Assembly (NCBI GenBank): GCA_905236595.1
Contig: CAJORE010000038.1
Span: forward strand, 1 to 7,543
DNA: 7,543 nt
Direction of reading: 5' to 3'
From: an uncultured Selenomonadaceae bacterium
GTDB taxonomy: Bacteria > Bacillota > Negativicutes > Selenomonadales > Selenomonadaceae
Positions 1 to 7,491 of the stretch are shown here, in pieces. Each line of letters starts with the position of its first letter. Within the stretch, counting starts at the first letter, position 1. The translations under genes and the position numbers were made by a program. The notes under the pieces are model-generated. The model worked only from the letters and a program-made list of their open reading frames with translations, did not search any database and was not told the origin of the DNA.

Positions 1-1573
1 CGAAGGTGAAGCCCTGTCCCGGTTCCTGCGGGATCAGCTCAAGCCAGCAATGGCCGTATTGACCGTGACCGCCGGACTGACGGACGAACTTGCCTTCCGC
101 CTTGACGGATTTCCTAATCGTCTCGCGATAGGCAACTTGCGGTTCACCGACCTTGCAATCCACTTTGAACTCGCGAAGCATACGATCGACAATGATTTGC
201 AAATGCAATTCGCCCATGCCGGAGATAATCGTCTGCCCCGTTTCGGCATCGGTATGAACGCGGAAAGTAGGATCCTCTTCGGCGAGTTTGCCGAGAGCAA
301 TGCCCATTTTCTCCTGATCGTTCTTCGTTGCCGGCTCCACCGCCACGGAAATGACGGGATCCGGGAATTCCATGGATTCCAAAATAATTGCGTTGTTCTC
401 ATCGCAAAGAGTGTCGCCCGTGGTCGTGTCTTTCAAACCGACCGCCGCCGCAATATCGCCGCTGTACACGGTGTCGATTTCTTTACGGTTATTGGCGTGC
501 ATCTGCAAAATACGTCCGATGCGTTCCTTCCGACCGCCTTTGGTGGAATTGTAGATGTAAGAACCGCTCTTTAACGTGCCGGAATAAACGCGGAAGAACG
601 CGAGTTTGCCGACAAAGGGGTCGGTCATAATCTTGAAGGCCAATGCCGAGAACGGCGCATTGTCATCTGCCGGACGGCTGTCCGCTTCGCCCGTGTCGGG
701 ATTTATGCCGGCAATGGGCGGAATATCCGTCGGCGCGGGCATATAATCGACAACCGCATCAAGCATAGGCTGTACGCCCTTGTTGCGGTACGACGTACCG
801 CAAGTTACGGGACACATTTTGCAAGCAATGGTTGCCTTGCGAATAGCCGCTTTGATTTGCTCTTCGCTTACTTCCTCGCCGCCCAAATACTTCTCCATAA
901 GATCGTCGTCGAATTCCGACGCCGCTTCGAGAAGTTTATCGTGGTATTCCTCCGCCAGGTCTTTCATGTCGTCGGGAATTTCCACTTCGTCGGCGACTTT
1001 GCCCAAATCGTCCTCGTAGACGATAGCTTCCATTTTAATGAGGTCGATTATTCCTTTGAAGGAATCCTCGGCGCCGATAGGAAGCTGAATCGGCACGGCA
1101 TTTGCATGAAGGCGTTCCTTCATCATCTTAACGACATTGAAGAAATCCGCGCCGGTTATATCCATTTTATTGACGTACGCCATACGGGGGACGTTGTACT
1201 TTTCCGCCTGCCGCCAAACAGTTTCCGTTTGCGGTTCAACCCCGCCGCGTGCCGTCAAGACCGCCACTGCACCGTCCAAGACGCGCAACGAGCGCTCAAC
1301 TTCCACCGTAAAATCCACGTGACCTGGCGTATCAATGATGTTGATCCTGTGACCCTTCCAATGACAGGTAGTCGCCGCCGAAGTTATCGTTATGCCGCGT
1401 TCCTGCTCTTGTACCATCCAGTCCATGGTGGCCGCGCCGTCATGGACTTCACCGATCTTGTGGTTGATTCCCGTGTAGAAGAGGATGCGTTCCGTGGTGG
1501 TCGTCTTACCGGCATCAATGTGCGCCATTATGCCGATATTGCGAGTTTTCTCTAAGGTAAACTCTCTTGCCAC
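1..1573 (-). CDS. fusA: Elongation factor G (EF-G), 3' end cut by the window edge
   Basis: EF-G is the cytosolic GTPase that moves tRNA and mRNA through the ribosome after peptide transfer and helps recycle ribosomes. The reading frame stays open from a GTG at 1573 to the left edge, giving 524 codons of a protein usually near 690-700. All GTPase motifs are visible: G1 AHIDAGKT (residues 17-24), G2 RGITI (59-63), G3 DTPGH (81-85), G4 NKMD (135-138), and a G5-like TSY (260-262) in place of the more usual SAF. Domain II begins near FSALAF (308), domain III near PVISVAVEP (about 406), and domain IV carries GQYGHCW (around 504-510). The GTG start is chosen because [15 protein letters not shown] matches the family N-terminus, an AGGAG lies upstream (1585-1589), and the only nearby ATG is out of frame and stops after eight codons. 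It is the third gene of the str operon, 52 nt after rpsG. Roughly 170 C-terminal residues lie outside the window. Confidence 0.98.
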   Translation of the reverse strand, partial: MAREFTLEKTRNIGIMAHIDAGKTTTTERILFYTGINHKIGEVHDGAATMDWMVQEQERGITITSAATTCHWKGHRINIIDTPGHVDFTVEVERSLRVLDGAVAVLTARGGVEPQTETVWRQAEKYNVPRMAYVNKMDITGADFFNVVKMMKERLHANAVPIQLPIGAEDSFKGIIDLIKMEAIVYEDDLGKVADEVEIPDDMKDLAEEYHDKLLEAASEFDDDLMEKYLGGEEVSEEQIKAAIRKATIACKMCPVTCGTSYRNKGVQPMLDAVVDYMPAPTDIPPIAGINPDTGEADSRPADDNAPFSALAFKIMTDPFVGKLAFFRVYSGTLKSGSYIYNSTKGGRKERIGRILQMHANNRKEIDTVYSGDIAAAVGLKDTTTGDTLCDENNAIILESMEFPDPVISVAVEPATKNDQEKMGIALGKLAEEDPTFRVHTDAETGQTIISGMGELHLQIIVDRMLREFKVDCKVGEPQVAYRETIRKSVKAEGKFVRQSGGHGQYGHCWLELIPQEPGQGFTF

Positions 1574-1594
1574 TCTTAAATTCTCTCCTCTTTC

Positions 1595-1614
1595 GACGGC
1601 ATAAAAAAGCCGTC
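1595..1614 (-). other. Small inverted repeat between rpsG and fusA
   Basis: GACGGC and GCCGTC form a 6-bp perfect stem around an 8-nt A/T loop, in the 52-nt gap between the rpsG stop and the fusA start. Read on the minus strand, the T-run sits in the loop and not after the stem, so it is not a standard Rho-independent terminator. The fusA ribosome binding site lies just downstream (1585-1589). It could be an mRNA processing or stability element, or it could be chance. Confidence 0.35.
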
Positions 1615-1625
1615 ACAAGCAACAC

Positions 1626-2132
<507 letters not shown>

Positions 2133-2163
2133 TCATACATCAAAGCAAAGATTAAACCACCGC

Positions 2164-2178
2164 GAAGAAAAATTCTTC
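2164..2178 (-). other. AU-rich hairpin directly after the rpsL stop
   Basis: GAAGAA and TTCTTC are perfectly complementary around a 3-nt loop, beginning at the base next to the rpsL stop codon, in the 82-nt rpsL-rpsG gap. The sequence after it on the minus strand is GCGG and not a T-run, so it does not look like a terminator. It might form part of an intercistronic structure used for S7 feedback, as in E. coli, or it may simply echo the AAG-rich end of rpsL. Confidence 0.3.
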
Positions 2179-2556
2179 TTACTTCTTCTTGGCACGTTTC
2201 GCGCCGTATTTCGAGCGAGCCTGACCGCGCTCGGCAACACCGGCGGTATCCAAAGAGCCGCGAATGATATGATAACGAACGCCCGGCAAATCCTTGACAC
2301 GCCCGCCGCGAATAAGCACAACGCTGTGTTCCTGCAAATTGTGACCGATGCCGGGGATATACGCCGTAACTTCGATACTGTTCGTCAGACGCACACGCGC
2401 CACCTTGCGGAGAGCCGAGTTCGGCTTTTTGGGGGTTGTTGTATAAACACGCGTGCAAACGCCGCGCTTTTGCGGACAATTTTTAAGCGCCGGAGCGGTA
2501 GATTTATCCGCCAAACTTTTGCGGCTTTTACGCACCAGCTGATTTATCGTAGGCAT
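2179..2556 (-). CDS. rpsL: 30S ribosomal protein S12
   Basis: S12 sits at the 30S decoding centre, supports proofreading and contacts EF-G; it is the classical streptomycin target. The protein is 125 residues, a normal length, and starts [14 protein letters not shown]. Conserved blocks are [13 protein letters not shown] (39-51), the [11 protein letters not shown] loop (68-78) and [13 protein letters not shown] (84-96). Lysines 43 and 88, the positions classically changed in streptomycin resistance, are both unmutated. Asp89 corresponds to the residue that is beta-methylthiolated in E. coli. The frame is open upstream to 2652, but that extension contains the operon promoter and resembles no S12. 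The ATG at 2554-2556, with AGGAGG at 2567-2572, is the proper start. It is the first gene of the str operon, followed by rpsG and fusA. It is preceded by a terminator of a different operon and not by rpoC or an L7Ae-like gene. Confidence 0.98.
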   Translation of the reverse strand: MPTINQLVRKSRKSLADKSTAPALKNCPQKRGVCTRVYTTTPKKPNSALRKVARVRLTNSIEVTAYIPGIGHNLQEHSVVLIRGGRVKDLPGVRYHIIRGSLDTAGVAERGQARSKYGAKRAKKK

Positions 2557-2566
2557 TAACCCATTA

Positions 2567-2572
2567 CCTCCT
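2567..2572 (-). promoter_or_regulatory. Ribosome binding site that fixes the rpsL start
   Basis: AGGAGG on the minus strand, 10 nt before the ATG at 2556. Together with the promoter at 2594-2622, it shows that the upstream in-frame codons are leader and not protein. Confidence 0.88.
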
Positions 2573-2593
2573 TCCAAAGCAAAATACTTCGGT

Positions 2594-2622
2594 ATACTAC
2601 CACGCAAAATTTTCCTTGTCAA
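2594..2622 (-). promoter_or_regulatory. Sigma-70/sigma-A type promoter of the str operon
   Basis: On the minus strand a perfect -35 box TTGACA (2617-2622) is followed, after exactly 17 nt, by TAGTAT (2594-2599), a 4/6 match to TATAAT. Transcription would begin near 2587, giving a leader of about 30 nt that already contains the rpsL ribosome binding site. This would drive rpsL-rpsG-fusA independently of the upstream peptidase-dapA unit, whose terminator lies about 100 bp further upstream. Confidence 0.8.
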
Positions 2623-2648
2623 CACTTGATTCATGCGATTTTTCATAG

Positions 2649-2664
2649 ACACCTCGTCCGGTGT
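2649..2664 (-). other. Small inverted repeat upstream of the str promoter
   Basis: ACACC and GGTGT form a 5-bp stem with a 6-nt loop, about 26 bp upstream of the -35 box. It could be an operator or nothing; the stem is short enough to arise by chance. The rest of the 2653-2720 stretch shows no gene or recognisable motif. Confidence 0.2.
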
Positions 2665-2720
2665 TCCTTCTTGGCGCCGCTCATATTTGTTGCCGTTCTT
2701 ATTTTCTTACGGTAAGCGTA

Positions 2721-2752
2721 TAAAAACATCCCGCCGTTAAACGGCGGGATGT
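2721..2752 (-). terminator. Rho-independent terminator of the peptidase-dapA-secreted protein unit
   Basis: The stem ACATCCCGCCG pairs perfectly with CGGCGGGATGT (2726-2752) around a 5-nt loop, and on the minus strand a run of Ts follows at once (2726 down to 2722). The hairpin starts 27 nt after the stop codon of the secreted-protein gene. The plus strand has no T-run on the other side, so termination is one-directional. It insulates the str operon from upstream transcription. Confidence 0.93.
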
Positions 2753-2779
2753 ATGTCAATGGTTTTGAACGCAATCAAA

Positions 2780-3418
2780 TTACTTTTTCGATGCCTTGCT
2801 CTTTTTCAACGCCGCTTTTACGGCCTCTTTTTCGGCCTTGGCCGATGCTTTTTCCGCTTCCTCGCGATCGGTTATCTGCTTTTTCGTTGCGCTGTCAAAG
2901 GCGCGGAAAAATTCTTCGGACAATTCCTTAAACACAAAGGCCGAAGCGACATCACCGCGGCTTGCCGTGGCGCGGTAGTCACAAATACCGGCAAAGGTTT
3001 TTGCGTCGCCGACTTCAAAAAACATTTGCAAGCGCTTGCCGTTCGTCACCGTGGCAATAACATAAGCGTCGGCGTACTTGCCCACGTTTTCGGCATAAAT
3101 CGCCATGGCTTTTTTGCGCGGCAACTGCTTAATGTCGATATGCTTATCCCGCTTTATATTGGAAGCAATATCGTCATACGACAAAATCATAATCTTACTG
3201 ACGCGACTGGACTCAAACATGGTACCCATAAGGTCATTCACCGTCGGCGCATTTTCCCCGGTCGGATAATATTGCGGCATACCGATGGCAATCCGCTGGA
3301 CGGTCGATAAATCCGCATTTTCATAGACGGTCATGCGGGTGCCGTCCGCAAACGCCGTCGCCGTGAATACGACGAGACAAAAAGTCGTAAGCATTACCCG
3401 TAACAAATGTTTCATCAT
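2780..3418 (-). CDS. Secreted or periplasmic protein of unknown function
   Basis: This is a 212-residue protein that I cannot assign to a named family. Residues 1-24 form a classical Sec signal peptide: a basic start (MMKHLLR), a hydrophobic core (VMLTTFCLVVFTATAF) and a likely cleavage after AFA, before DGTRM. There is no lipobox cysteine at the cleavage site, so it should be soluble. The middle (about 40-175) looks like an alpha/beta fold, with a strand-like RIAIGMPQ, then a YDDI motif (81-84) and a KYADAYVIATV segment (114-124). The last 35 residues are rich in Lys, Ala and Glu and are probably helical. The chosen start is the first ATG of an ATGATG pair, with AAAGGA at 3426-3431, 7 nt upstream; a GTG at 3448 in the same frame would spoil the signal peptide. 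It follows dapA by 68 nt with no clear promoter or terminator between, and is followed by a strong terminator, so it is probably the last gene of that operon. A loose likeness to CsgG/TolB-N type periplasmic folds is only a guess. Confidence 0.87.
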   Translation of the reverse strand: MMKHLLRVMLTTFCLVVFTATAFADGTRMTVYENADLSTVQRIAIGMPQYYPTGENAPTVNDLMGTMFESSRVSKIMILSYDDIASNIKRDKHIDIKQLPRKKAMAIYAENVGKYADAYVIATVTNGKRLQMFFEVGDAKTFAGICDYRATASRGDVASAFVFKELSEEFFRAFDSATKKQITDREEAEKASAKAEKEAVKAALKKSKASKK

Positions 3419-3425
3419 GCCTTGT

Positions 3426-3431
3426 TCCTTT
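3426..3431 (-). promoter_or_regulatory. Ribosome binding site deciding the secreted-protein start
   Basis: AAAGGA on the minus strand, 7 nt before the ATG at 3418. It supports the 212-residue form over a GTG-initiated form beginning at 3448. Confidence 0.7.
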
Positions 3432-3486
3432 CTCTTGAAGGTTGTCACCGCCGCTTTTTACGACAAGCAACGCCCCCGCCACAAAA

Positions 3487-4374
3487 TCACTTCAACAAGC
3501 CGTGCGCTCGCATGGCCTCCTTTAAGCGCGCCAAACCGGCGCTTTCCATTTCCGTAAGCGGCAGCCGCAAATTGCCCACTCGATAGCCCATAAGCCCCAT
3601 GGCTGTCTTAACCGGTATCGGATTCACCTCGCAAAAAAGCGCATCCACCATATCCGACCAATCAATTTGCAGTTCGGCCGCTTTAGCGGTATTGCCCGCG
3701 AAATATTCGGCGCAAATGTCATGTACCGTGCGCGGCGCAACATTTGATAAAACGGAAATAACCCCGACGCCGCCCAAAGCCAAAATAGGCACAATCTGGT
3801 CATCGTTGCCCGAATAAATATGAAGCCTATCGCCAACGAGTTTTTTCGTACGGACAATCGACGACAAATCGCCATTGGCCTCTTTTACCGCGTTGATGTT
3901 CGGGTGTTCGGCCAGCCGCGCATAAGTCTCGGGCTTGATATTAACGCCCGTCCGCGACGGCACATTATACACGATAAGCGGTATGTCCACCGCATCGGCA
4001 ATAGCGGTGTAGTGACACACCAAACCGTTCTGCGTGCATTTGTTGTAGTAAGGCGTCACCGCCAAAATGGCATCAGCTCCCGCCGCCGCCGCGTGTTTGG
4101 CAAGCTCGACGGCATAAGCCGTTTCGTTGGAACCGGCGCCCGCCACCACGGGGACTCGTCCGCCAACGTGTTTTACGGCAAAAGCAATGGCCTCCTTATG
4201 CTCCGCATCGGACAGCGTCGCCGATTCGCCCGTCGTCCCGACGATAACTATGGCGTCCGTGCCGCCGGCAATTTGATCGTCTATAATGCGCCCCAGTTCG
4301 GCGTAATTTATGCCCGTTTCGTCAAAAGGCGTAATAATCGCCACTCCCGCGCCCTTAAAAATTATGTCTTTCAT
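3487..4374 (-). CDS. dapA: 4-hydroxy-tetrahydrodipicolinate synthase (DHDPS)
   Basis: DapA condenses pyruvate with aspartate semialdehyde, the first committed step towards diaminopimelate (for peptidoglycan) and lysine. It is a cytosolic TIM-barrel enzyme of the NAL/DHDPS family, usually a tetramer. The protein is 295 residues, a normal length. Active-site residues align with E. coli at a constant offset of 3: Thr47/Thr48 in GTTGES, Tyr110 in TPYYN, Tyr136 in YNVPSRTG, Arg141, the Schiff-base Lys164 in VKEA and Gly189 in SGND. NPIPVK (251-256) is also typical. The lysine feedback site is mixed: Ser51, Ala52, His59, Asn83 and Tyr109 are kept, but the E. coli His53 and Glu84 positions are Asp56 and Tyr87. 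The ATG at 4374 follows a GGAGAAGG sequence lying immediately after the stop of the M16C gene, with a 12-nt gap, so the two are almost certainly co-transcribed. Other NAL-family enzymes such as sialic acid lyase are less likely given the GTTGES, YNVPSRTG and NPIPVK set. Confidence 0.96.
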   Translation of the reverse strand: MKDIIFKGAGVAIITPFDETGINYAELGRIIDDQIAGGTDAIVIVGTTGESATLSDAEHKEAIAFAVKHVGGRVPVVAGAGSNETAYAVELAKHAAAAGADAILAVTPYYNKCTQNGLVCHYTAIADAVDIPLIVYNVPSRTGVNIKPETYARLAEHPNINAVKEANGDLSSIVRTKKLVGDRLHIYSGNDDQIVPILALGGVGVISVLSNVAPRTVHDICAEYFAGNTAKAAELQIDWSDMVDALFCEVNPIPVKTAMGLMGYRVGNLRLPLTEMESAGLARLKEAMRAHGLLK

Positions 4375-4386
4375 GTACCTTCTCCG

Positions 4387-7305
4387 TCAAATCGAAACTT
4401 GCGTCAACTTCGTAAACAAATCTTTGTTTTCGCGCAACTTTTCTTCGCCGCCGAACACACACAAATGATTTTCTTTCATACATACATCGACAACCTCCGC
4501 CAAAGCGCGTATATCCGCCTGCGTGGTTGTCAATACTTCATCGCGGCGCTTTTGGCGTTCGGTTTCCGTTATGCCGCGGAAATAGGCATCAGCGGCGGCA
4601 GCGCCCTTCATCTTCGGCGTTTTCGGCGCATCAATCCCACTCATGGTGCCAATGATGAACTTCGTCATTTCGCGATCCGAAGCGGCGAAGTTTTGCAAAA
4701 ACTCTGCCGTGCCGTCAAACACTTTAACGGTGGACGCCAAATGCGGATCGCGGTACGAACCGAAACCCAGCGTTCCGCTGCTGCCGAAATTGGCGAACGC
4801 TCCGTAAGCACCGCCCTGCACACGGATTTTCGTCCAAAAATAGTCGTAGCGCAAAACCGTCGCCAGCACCTGCATACTGCCCGTATATTCAAATCCGGAC
4901 TTTATAAAGTTCGCTCCTTTGCCGACGTATTGCACCTGACCCGCGTTCATAAAACCTTCGCGAGTATCAATCTGCGGCCATTCATAATGTGTCGGCACCG
5001 ATTCGCCGTCGCTCAGCTCCGCGACAAATTGTTCGTAGCACGGGACAAAAGCGGCGTAATCTTTGGCGTTGACCGTAACACTCGCCGTTAAATTACGACG
5101 ATTGAAAATCACGCGGGACAAATTGGCCAGATCTGCCGCCAATTCATCAAAACGCTCCTCAAAATTCGCCGTCAAATCCTTCAAGAAGCGGTAGAACGGC
5201 AACAATCCTTCGTAATCGTAGCGTCCCGCCGTCGTAAGATCGGCGGCGATACGCTTAGCGACAATCGTTTGGGCGCTCCGTTGGAAACTTGTTTCGATAT
5301 TGGCAATTTCCTCCGCCGCCAATTCCGCCAAGCGTTTTTTGTCGGTAAAGACCGTCTCCGTCAAAATTTCCGTCAGCAACTCGCCCATTTGCGGCAATTT
5401 CGTGCAAAGTGCCTTGCTCTGCACGCGGAATTTCGGCACAAACACATCCGGTCGGCCGATTTTGACAAACGTCATCAGATCCGCGTCTAAACCGCCGGTA
5501 TAAAGATTTAACCGTTCGTCCAACTCGGCATAACCGCGTTTTTTCGTCCCCAAAGCACCGATAACGTCGGCCAAAAAATACGCCTCACACAATTTATCCT
5601 GCGGCACCGGCAAAGCATCAAAAAACAACGACAAATAGGTAATGCCGTTCGTGTTGACATCGCTGAACAAAATCTTCGTATCCGCCGCCGACCGTTCCTC
5701 AAGGGGCAAATCATCCGGCTCTTTTTTTATGTCGCTTAAATTTAGCAACGGTATCGTTGCCAACGCTTCCGGCGTATCGGGCGTTGCTTGCCGTTCGTGC
5801 AATTTAGCCGCTTTTGCCCGCCATGCCGCAAGCTCTTCCTTCGTCATGGCAGCGCGAATTTTCGCCAAACGATTGGCCTCTTCTTCGTCGCGTCTGACGG
5901 CCAAAGTCTTGTCGGGCGCCATAACCAACAGAACCTTGTGCGGATTGTCGATTATGTGTTTTCGCAATAAATCCTCGAACAAGCCTTGGTCAATGCCGAC
6001 TTTAATCGTCTGTAACGCTTCTTCGTAACGTAGCGGCTCCGTAAAATCATCGCCGTAAAAATACCGCGCCAACGAACGCAGACCGTAAACCAGTCCCTTG
6101 GGCAAATGACCGAAATCCGCCTCCCGCAAGCGAAACTCATACATGGCGACGGTTGATTCAAGCAGCGATCGACTTATGCCTTGCTCGGCCAACGCTTCAA
6201 GCGTGTCATTCAGCGTCGCCAAAAACTTATCCGCTCTGTCTTCCTCGCTGCCCACCACCGTCACGCTAAAGAAGGGTTGCAAAAGTTCCGCCTCAAGATT
6301 GGCGTCGATGTCACTGCCAAGTTGCGCGTCGATAAGCGCCTGCCGCGCCGGAGCGCCCTCCGCCTTAAACAACGCTTGCGTCAGCATATCAAACGCCATC
6401 ATTTCGGTGTACGAACAGTCTTTGTCCAACATGATGTTAAGGGTCACAAAGGTTTTCTCGCGTTCGCTTTCCGTTTGTCCGACAGGGTAAGTCTCCCTGA
6501 CGCGGCGCATCTCATCAAAGACCGGTTGCGGTGTGATTTTCCCCGCTTTTTCGATGACCGTAAAGTTACTTAAATAAGCATCGTTAAGGTAGCGGAGCTT
6601 GTCCTCAATGTCCATATCACCGTAAAGATAGATCACGCTGTTAGCGGGGTGATAATACTTGCGGTGAAATGCGACGAATTTTTCTTGCGTAAGCTGCGGT
6701 ATGGCTTTAGGGTCACCACCCGATTCAAATTTATAGGCGTTGTCGGGATATAAATTTGTCATGGTACGGCTGCCCAACAACCCGTCGGGATCGGATAAGG
6801 CGCCCTTCATCTCGTTGAACACGACGCCGCTGTATTTCAGCGGCGCATTTTCGTCCTCCTGCTCAAAATGCCATCCCTCTTGCATAAGGGTAAAGTCATC
6901 CTCGGTCAGCTTCGGATAAAACACCGCATCCAAATACACGTCCATTAGATTCTGAAAATCGCGATCGTTGCGGCTGGCCACGGGATAAACGGTCTTATCC
7001 GGATAGGTCATGGCATTAAGGAACGTATTTAGCGATCCCTTCACCAATTCAACGAACGGTTCTTTCAACGGATATTTTCGTGAGCCGCACAGCACCGAAT
7101 GTTCGATGATATGCGGCGTCCCCGTATCGTCGGCGGGGGGCGTCGAAAAAGCTATATAAAAAACTTTGTTGTCATCTTCGTTTTGCAAATGAAACAGATT
7201 GGCACCGCTCTTTTCGTGAACGAAATGCCGCGCCACGGAATCGGCTTCCGCCACGCTCTCTTCTTTCAATAACCTAAACCCGTGAACAACGTCACCGATA
7301 TGCAT
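4387..7305 (-). CDS. M16C family zinc metallopeptidase (PreP/presequence-protease type)
   Basis: This is a 972-residue insulinase-superfamily peptidase of the M16C branch, in which both halves of the clamshell chamber lie in one chain; related enzymes degrade unstructured peptides up to several tens of residues. The inverted zinc motif HxxEH is HIIEH at 65-69. The third ligand is Glu165 in VVFNEMKGA, 96 residues after His69, the same distance as in plant PreP. The family stretch LCGSRKYPLKEPFVELVKGS (72-91), then NTFLNAMTYPDKTVYPVAS, is intact. The C-terminal half carries RVQGGAYGAF, with Arg828 and Tyr834 spaced like the substrate-binding Arg/Tyr pair of PreP. There is no signal peptide, so it should be cytosolic. 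The ATG at 7305 has GGGAGG 6 nt upstream (7312-7317). The length is full and no frameshift is seen. It is the first gene of the unit with dapA 12 nt downstream. An inverted-repeat element ends 58 bp upstream of its start. The physiological substrate is unknown. Confidence 0.96.
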   Translation of the reverse strand: MHIGDVVHGFRLLKEESVAEADSVARHFVHEKSGANLFHLQNEDDNKVFYIAFSTPPADDTGTPHIIEHSVLCGSRKYPLKEPFVELVKGSLNTFLNAMTYPDKTVYPVASRNDRDFQNLMDVYLDAVFYPKLTEDDFTLMQEGWHFEQEDENAPLKYSGVVFNEMKGALSDPDGLLGSRTMTNLYPDNAYKFESGGDPKAIPQLTQEKFVAFHRKYYHPANSVIYLYGDMDIEDKLRYLNDAYLSNFTVIEKAGKITPQPVFDEMRRVRETYPVGQTESEREKTFVTLNIMLDKDCSYTEMMAFDMLTQALFKAEGAPARQALIDAQLGSDIDANLEAELLQPFFSVTVVGSEEDRADKFLATLNDTLEALAEQGISRSLLESTVAMYEFRLREADFGHLPKGLVYGLRSLARYFYGDDFTEPLRYEEALQTIKVGIDQGLFEDLLRKHIIDNPHKVLLVMAPDKTLAVRRDEEEANRLAKIRAAMTKEELAAWRAKAAKLHERQATPDTPEALATIPLLNLSDIKKEPDDLPLEERSAADTKILFSDVNTNGITYLSLFFDALPVPQDKLCEAYFLADVIGALGTKKRGYAELDERLNLYTGGLDADLMTFVKIGRPDVFVPKFRVQSKALCTKLPQMGELLTEILTETVFTDKKRLAELAAEEIANIETSFQRSAQTIVAKRIAADLTTAGRYDYEGLLPFYRFLKDLTANFEERFDELAADLANLSRVIFNRRNLTASVTVNAKDYAAFVPCYEQFVAELSDGESVPTHYEWPQIDTREGFMNAGQVQYVGKGANFIKSGFEYTGSMQVLATVLRYDYFWTKIRVQGGAYGAFANFGSSGTLGFGSYRDPHLASTVKVFDGTAEFLQNFAASDREMTKFIIGTMSGIDAPKTPKMKGAAAADAYFRGITETERQKRRDEVLTTTQADIRALAEVVDVCMKENHLCVFGGEEKLRENKDLFTKLTQVSI

Positions 7306-7311
7306 AAACTT

Positions 7312-7317
7312 CCTCCC
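7312..7317 (-). promoter_or_regulatory. Ribosome binding site of the M16C peptidase gene
   Basis: GGGAGG on the minus strand, 6 nt upstream of the ATG at 7305; strong and ideally spaced. Confidence 0.8.
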
Positions 7318-7324
7318 TTATTTT

Positions 7325-7345
7325 GCGCCGTGTTGCTTGCGGCGC
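7325..7345 (-). other. GC-rich hairpin in the leader of the M16C gene
   Basis: GCGCCG and CGGCGC form a perfect 6-bp all-GC stem with a 9-nt loop. It lies about 20 nt upstream of the M16C start codon and 7 nt upstream of its ribosome binding site. On the minus strand it is followed by AAAAT and not by Ts, so it is not a terminator in that direction. It would form in the mRNA leader if transcription starts upstream, and might affect stability or translation. I see no convincing promoter in 7306-7363. Confidence 0.45.
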
Positions 7346-7363
7346 GGTTTAGAACTTCAATTC

Positions 7364-7417
7364 TTAGGAAATACTGCATAAATGAGTTCGTGCCATTGCC
7401 GAGGAATTTTTTCGGCA
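7364..7417 (+). repeat. Left arm of the inverted-repeat element
   Basis: Begins with the 18-nt terminal repeat and ends with its own local hairpin, TGCCGA - 9-nt loop - TCGGCA (7397-7417). It is the inverted counterpart of 7492-7543, with a few base differences and small gaps around 7382-7392. Confidence 0.75.
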
Positions 7418-7435
7418 GACAAGTAATGACGACGA

Positions 7436-7454
7436 AGCGTAGTGGTGCTACGCT
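7436..7454. repeat. Central palindrome of the inverted-repeat element
   Basis: AGCGTAG and CTACGCT pair perfectly over 7 bp with a TGGTG loop. It sits between the two arms. The sequences flanking it (7418-7435 and 7455-7491) are not complementary to each other, apart from a short AATGACG word repeated directly at 7425 and 7462. Confidence 0.75.
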
Positions 7455-7491
7455 GAGGAGGAATGACGCAGTACGCGTGCCCTTCAGGGTA

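Noticed and set aside
857..1555. Plus-strand open frame of 232 codons antisense to fusA
   Set aside because: It is fully opposite the EF-G GTPase domain, and its low-plausibility composition looks like a frame shadow. Other plus-strand frames at 50-574, 1638-2267 and 2753-3310 were dropped for the same reason.
2250..2450. Streptomycin-resistance variant of S12
   Set aside because: Both classical resistance positions are the wild-type lysine (43 and 88), and the neighbouring residues are conserved.
2754..2759. Minus-strand TTGACA between the secreted-protein gene and its terminator
   Set aside because: No -10-like sequence occurs 16-18 nt downstream, since that region is the terminator stem, and transcription from it would be terminated at once.
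3419..3486. Possible promoter or terminator between dapA and the secreted-protein gene
   Set aside because: I found no stem followed by a T-run and only poor -35/-10 matches. The genes are best read as one unit, with the spacer unexplained.
3820..5091. Plus-strand open frame of 423 codons antisense to dapA and the M16C gene
   Set aside because: It lies opposite two genes with intact family motifs, crosses their boundary, has no ribosome binding site of note, and its translation is rich in Arg, His and Phe with no recognisable motif. This is the usual shadow of codon bias.
7325..7345. The GC-rich hairpin as a transcription terminator
   Set aside because: The minus strand has As after the stem, and on the plus strand it is followed by GGTTTAG, with no run of Ts. 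No plus-strand gene precedes it within the window.
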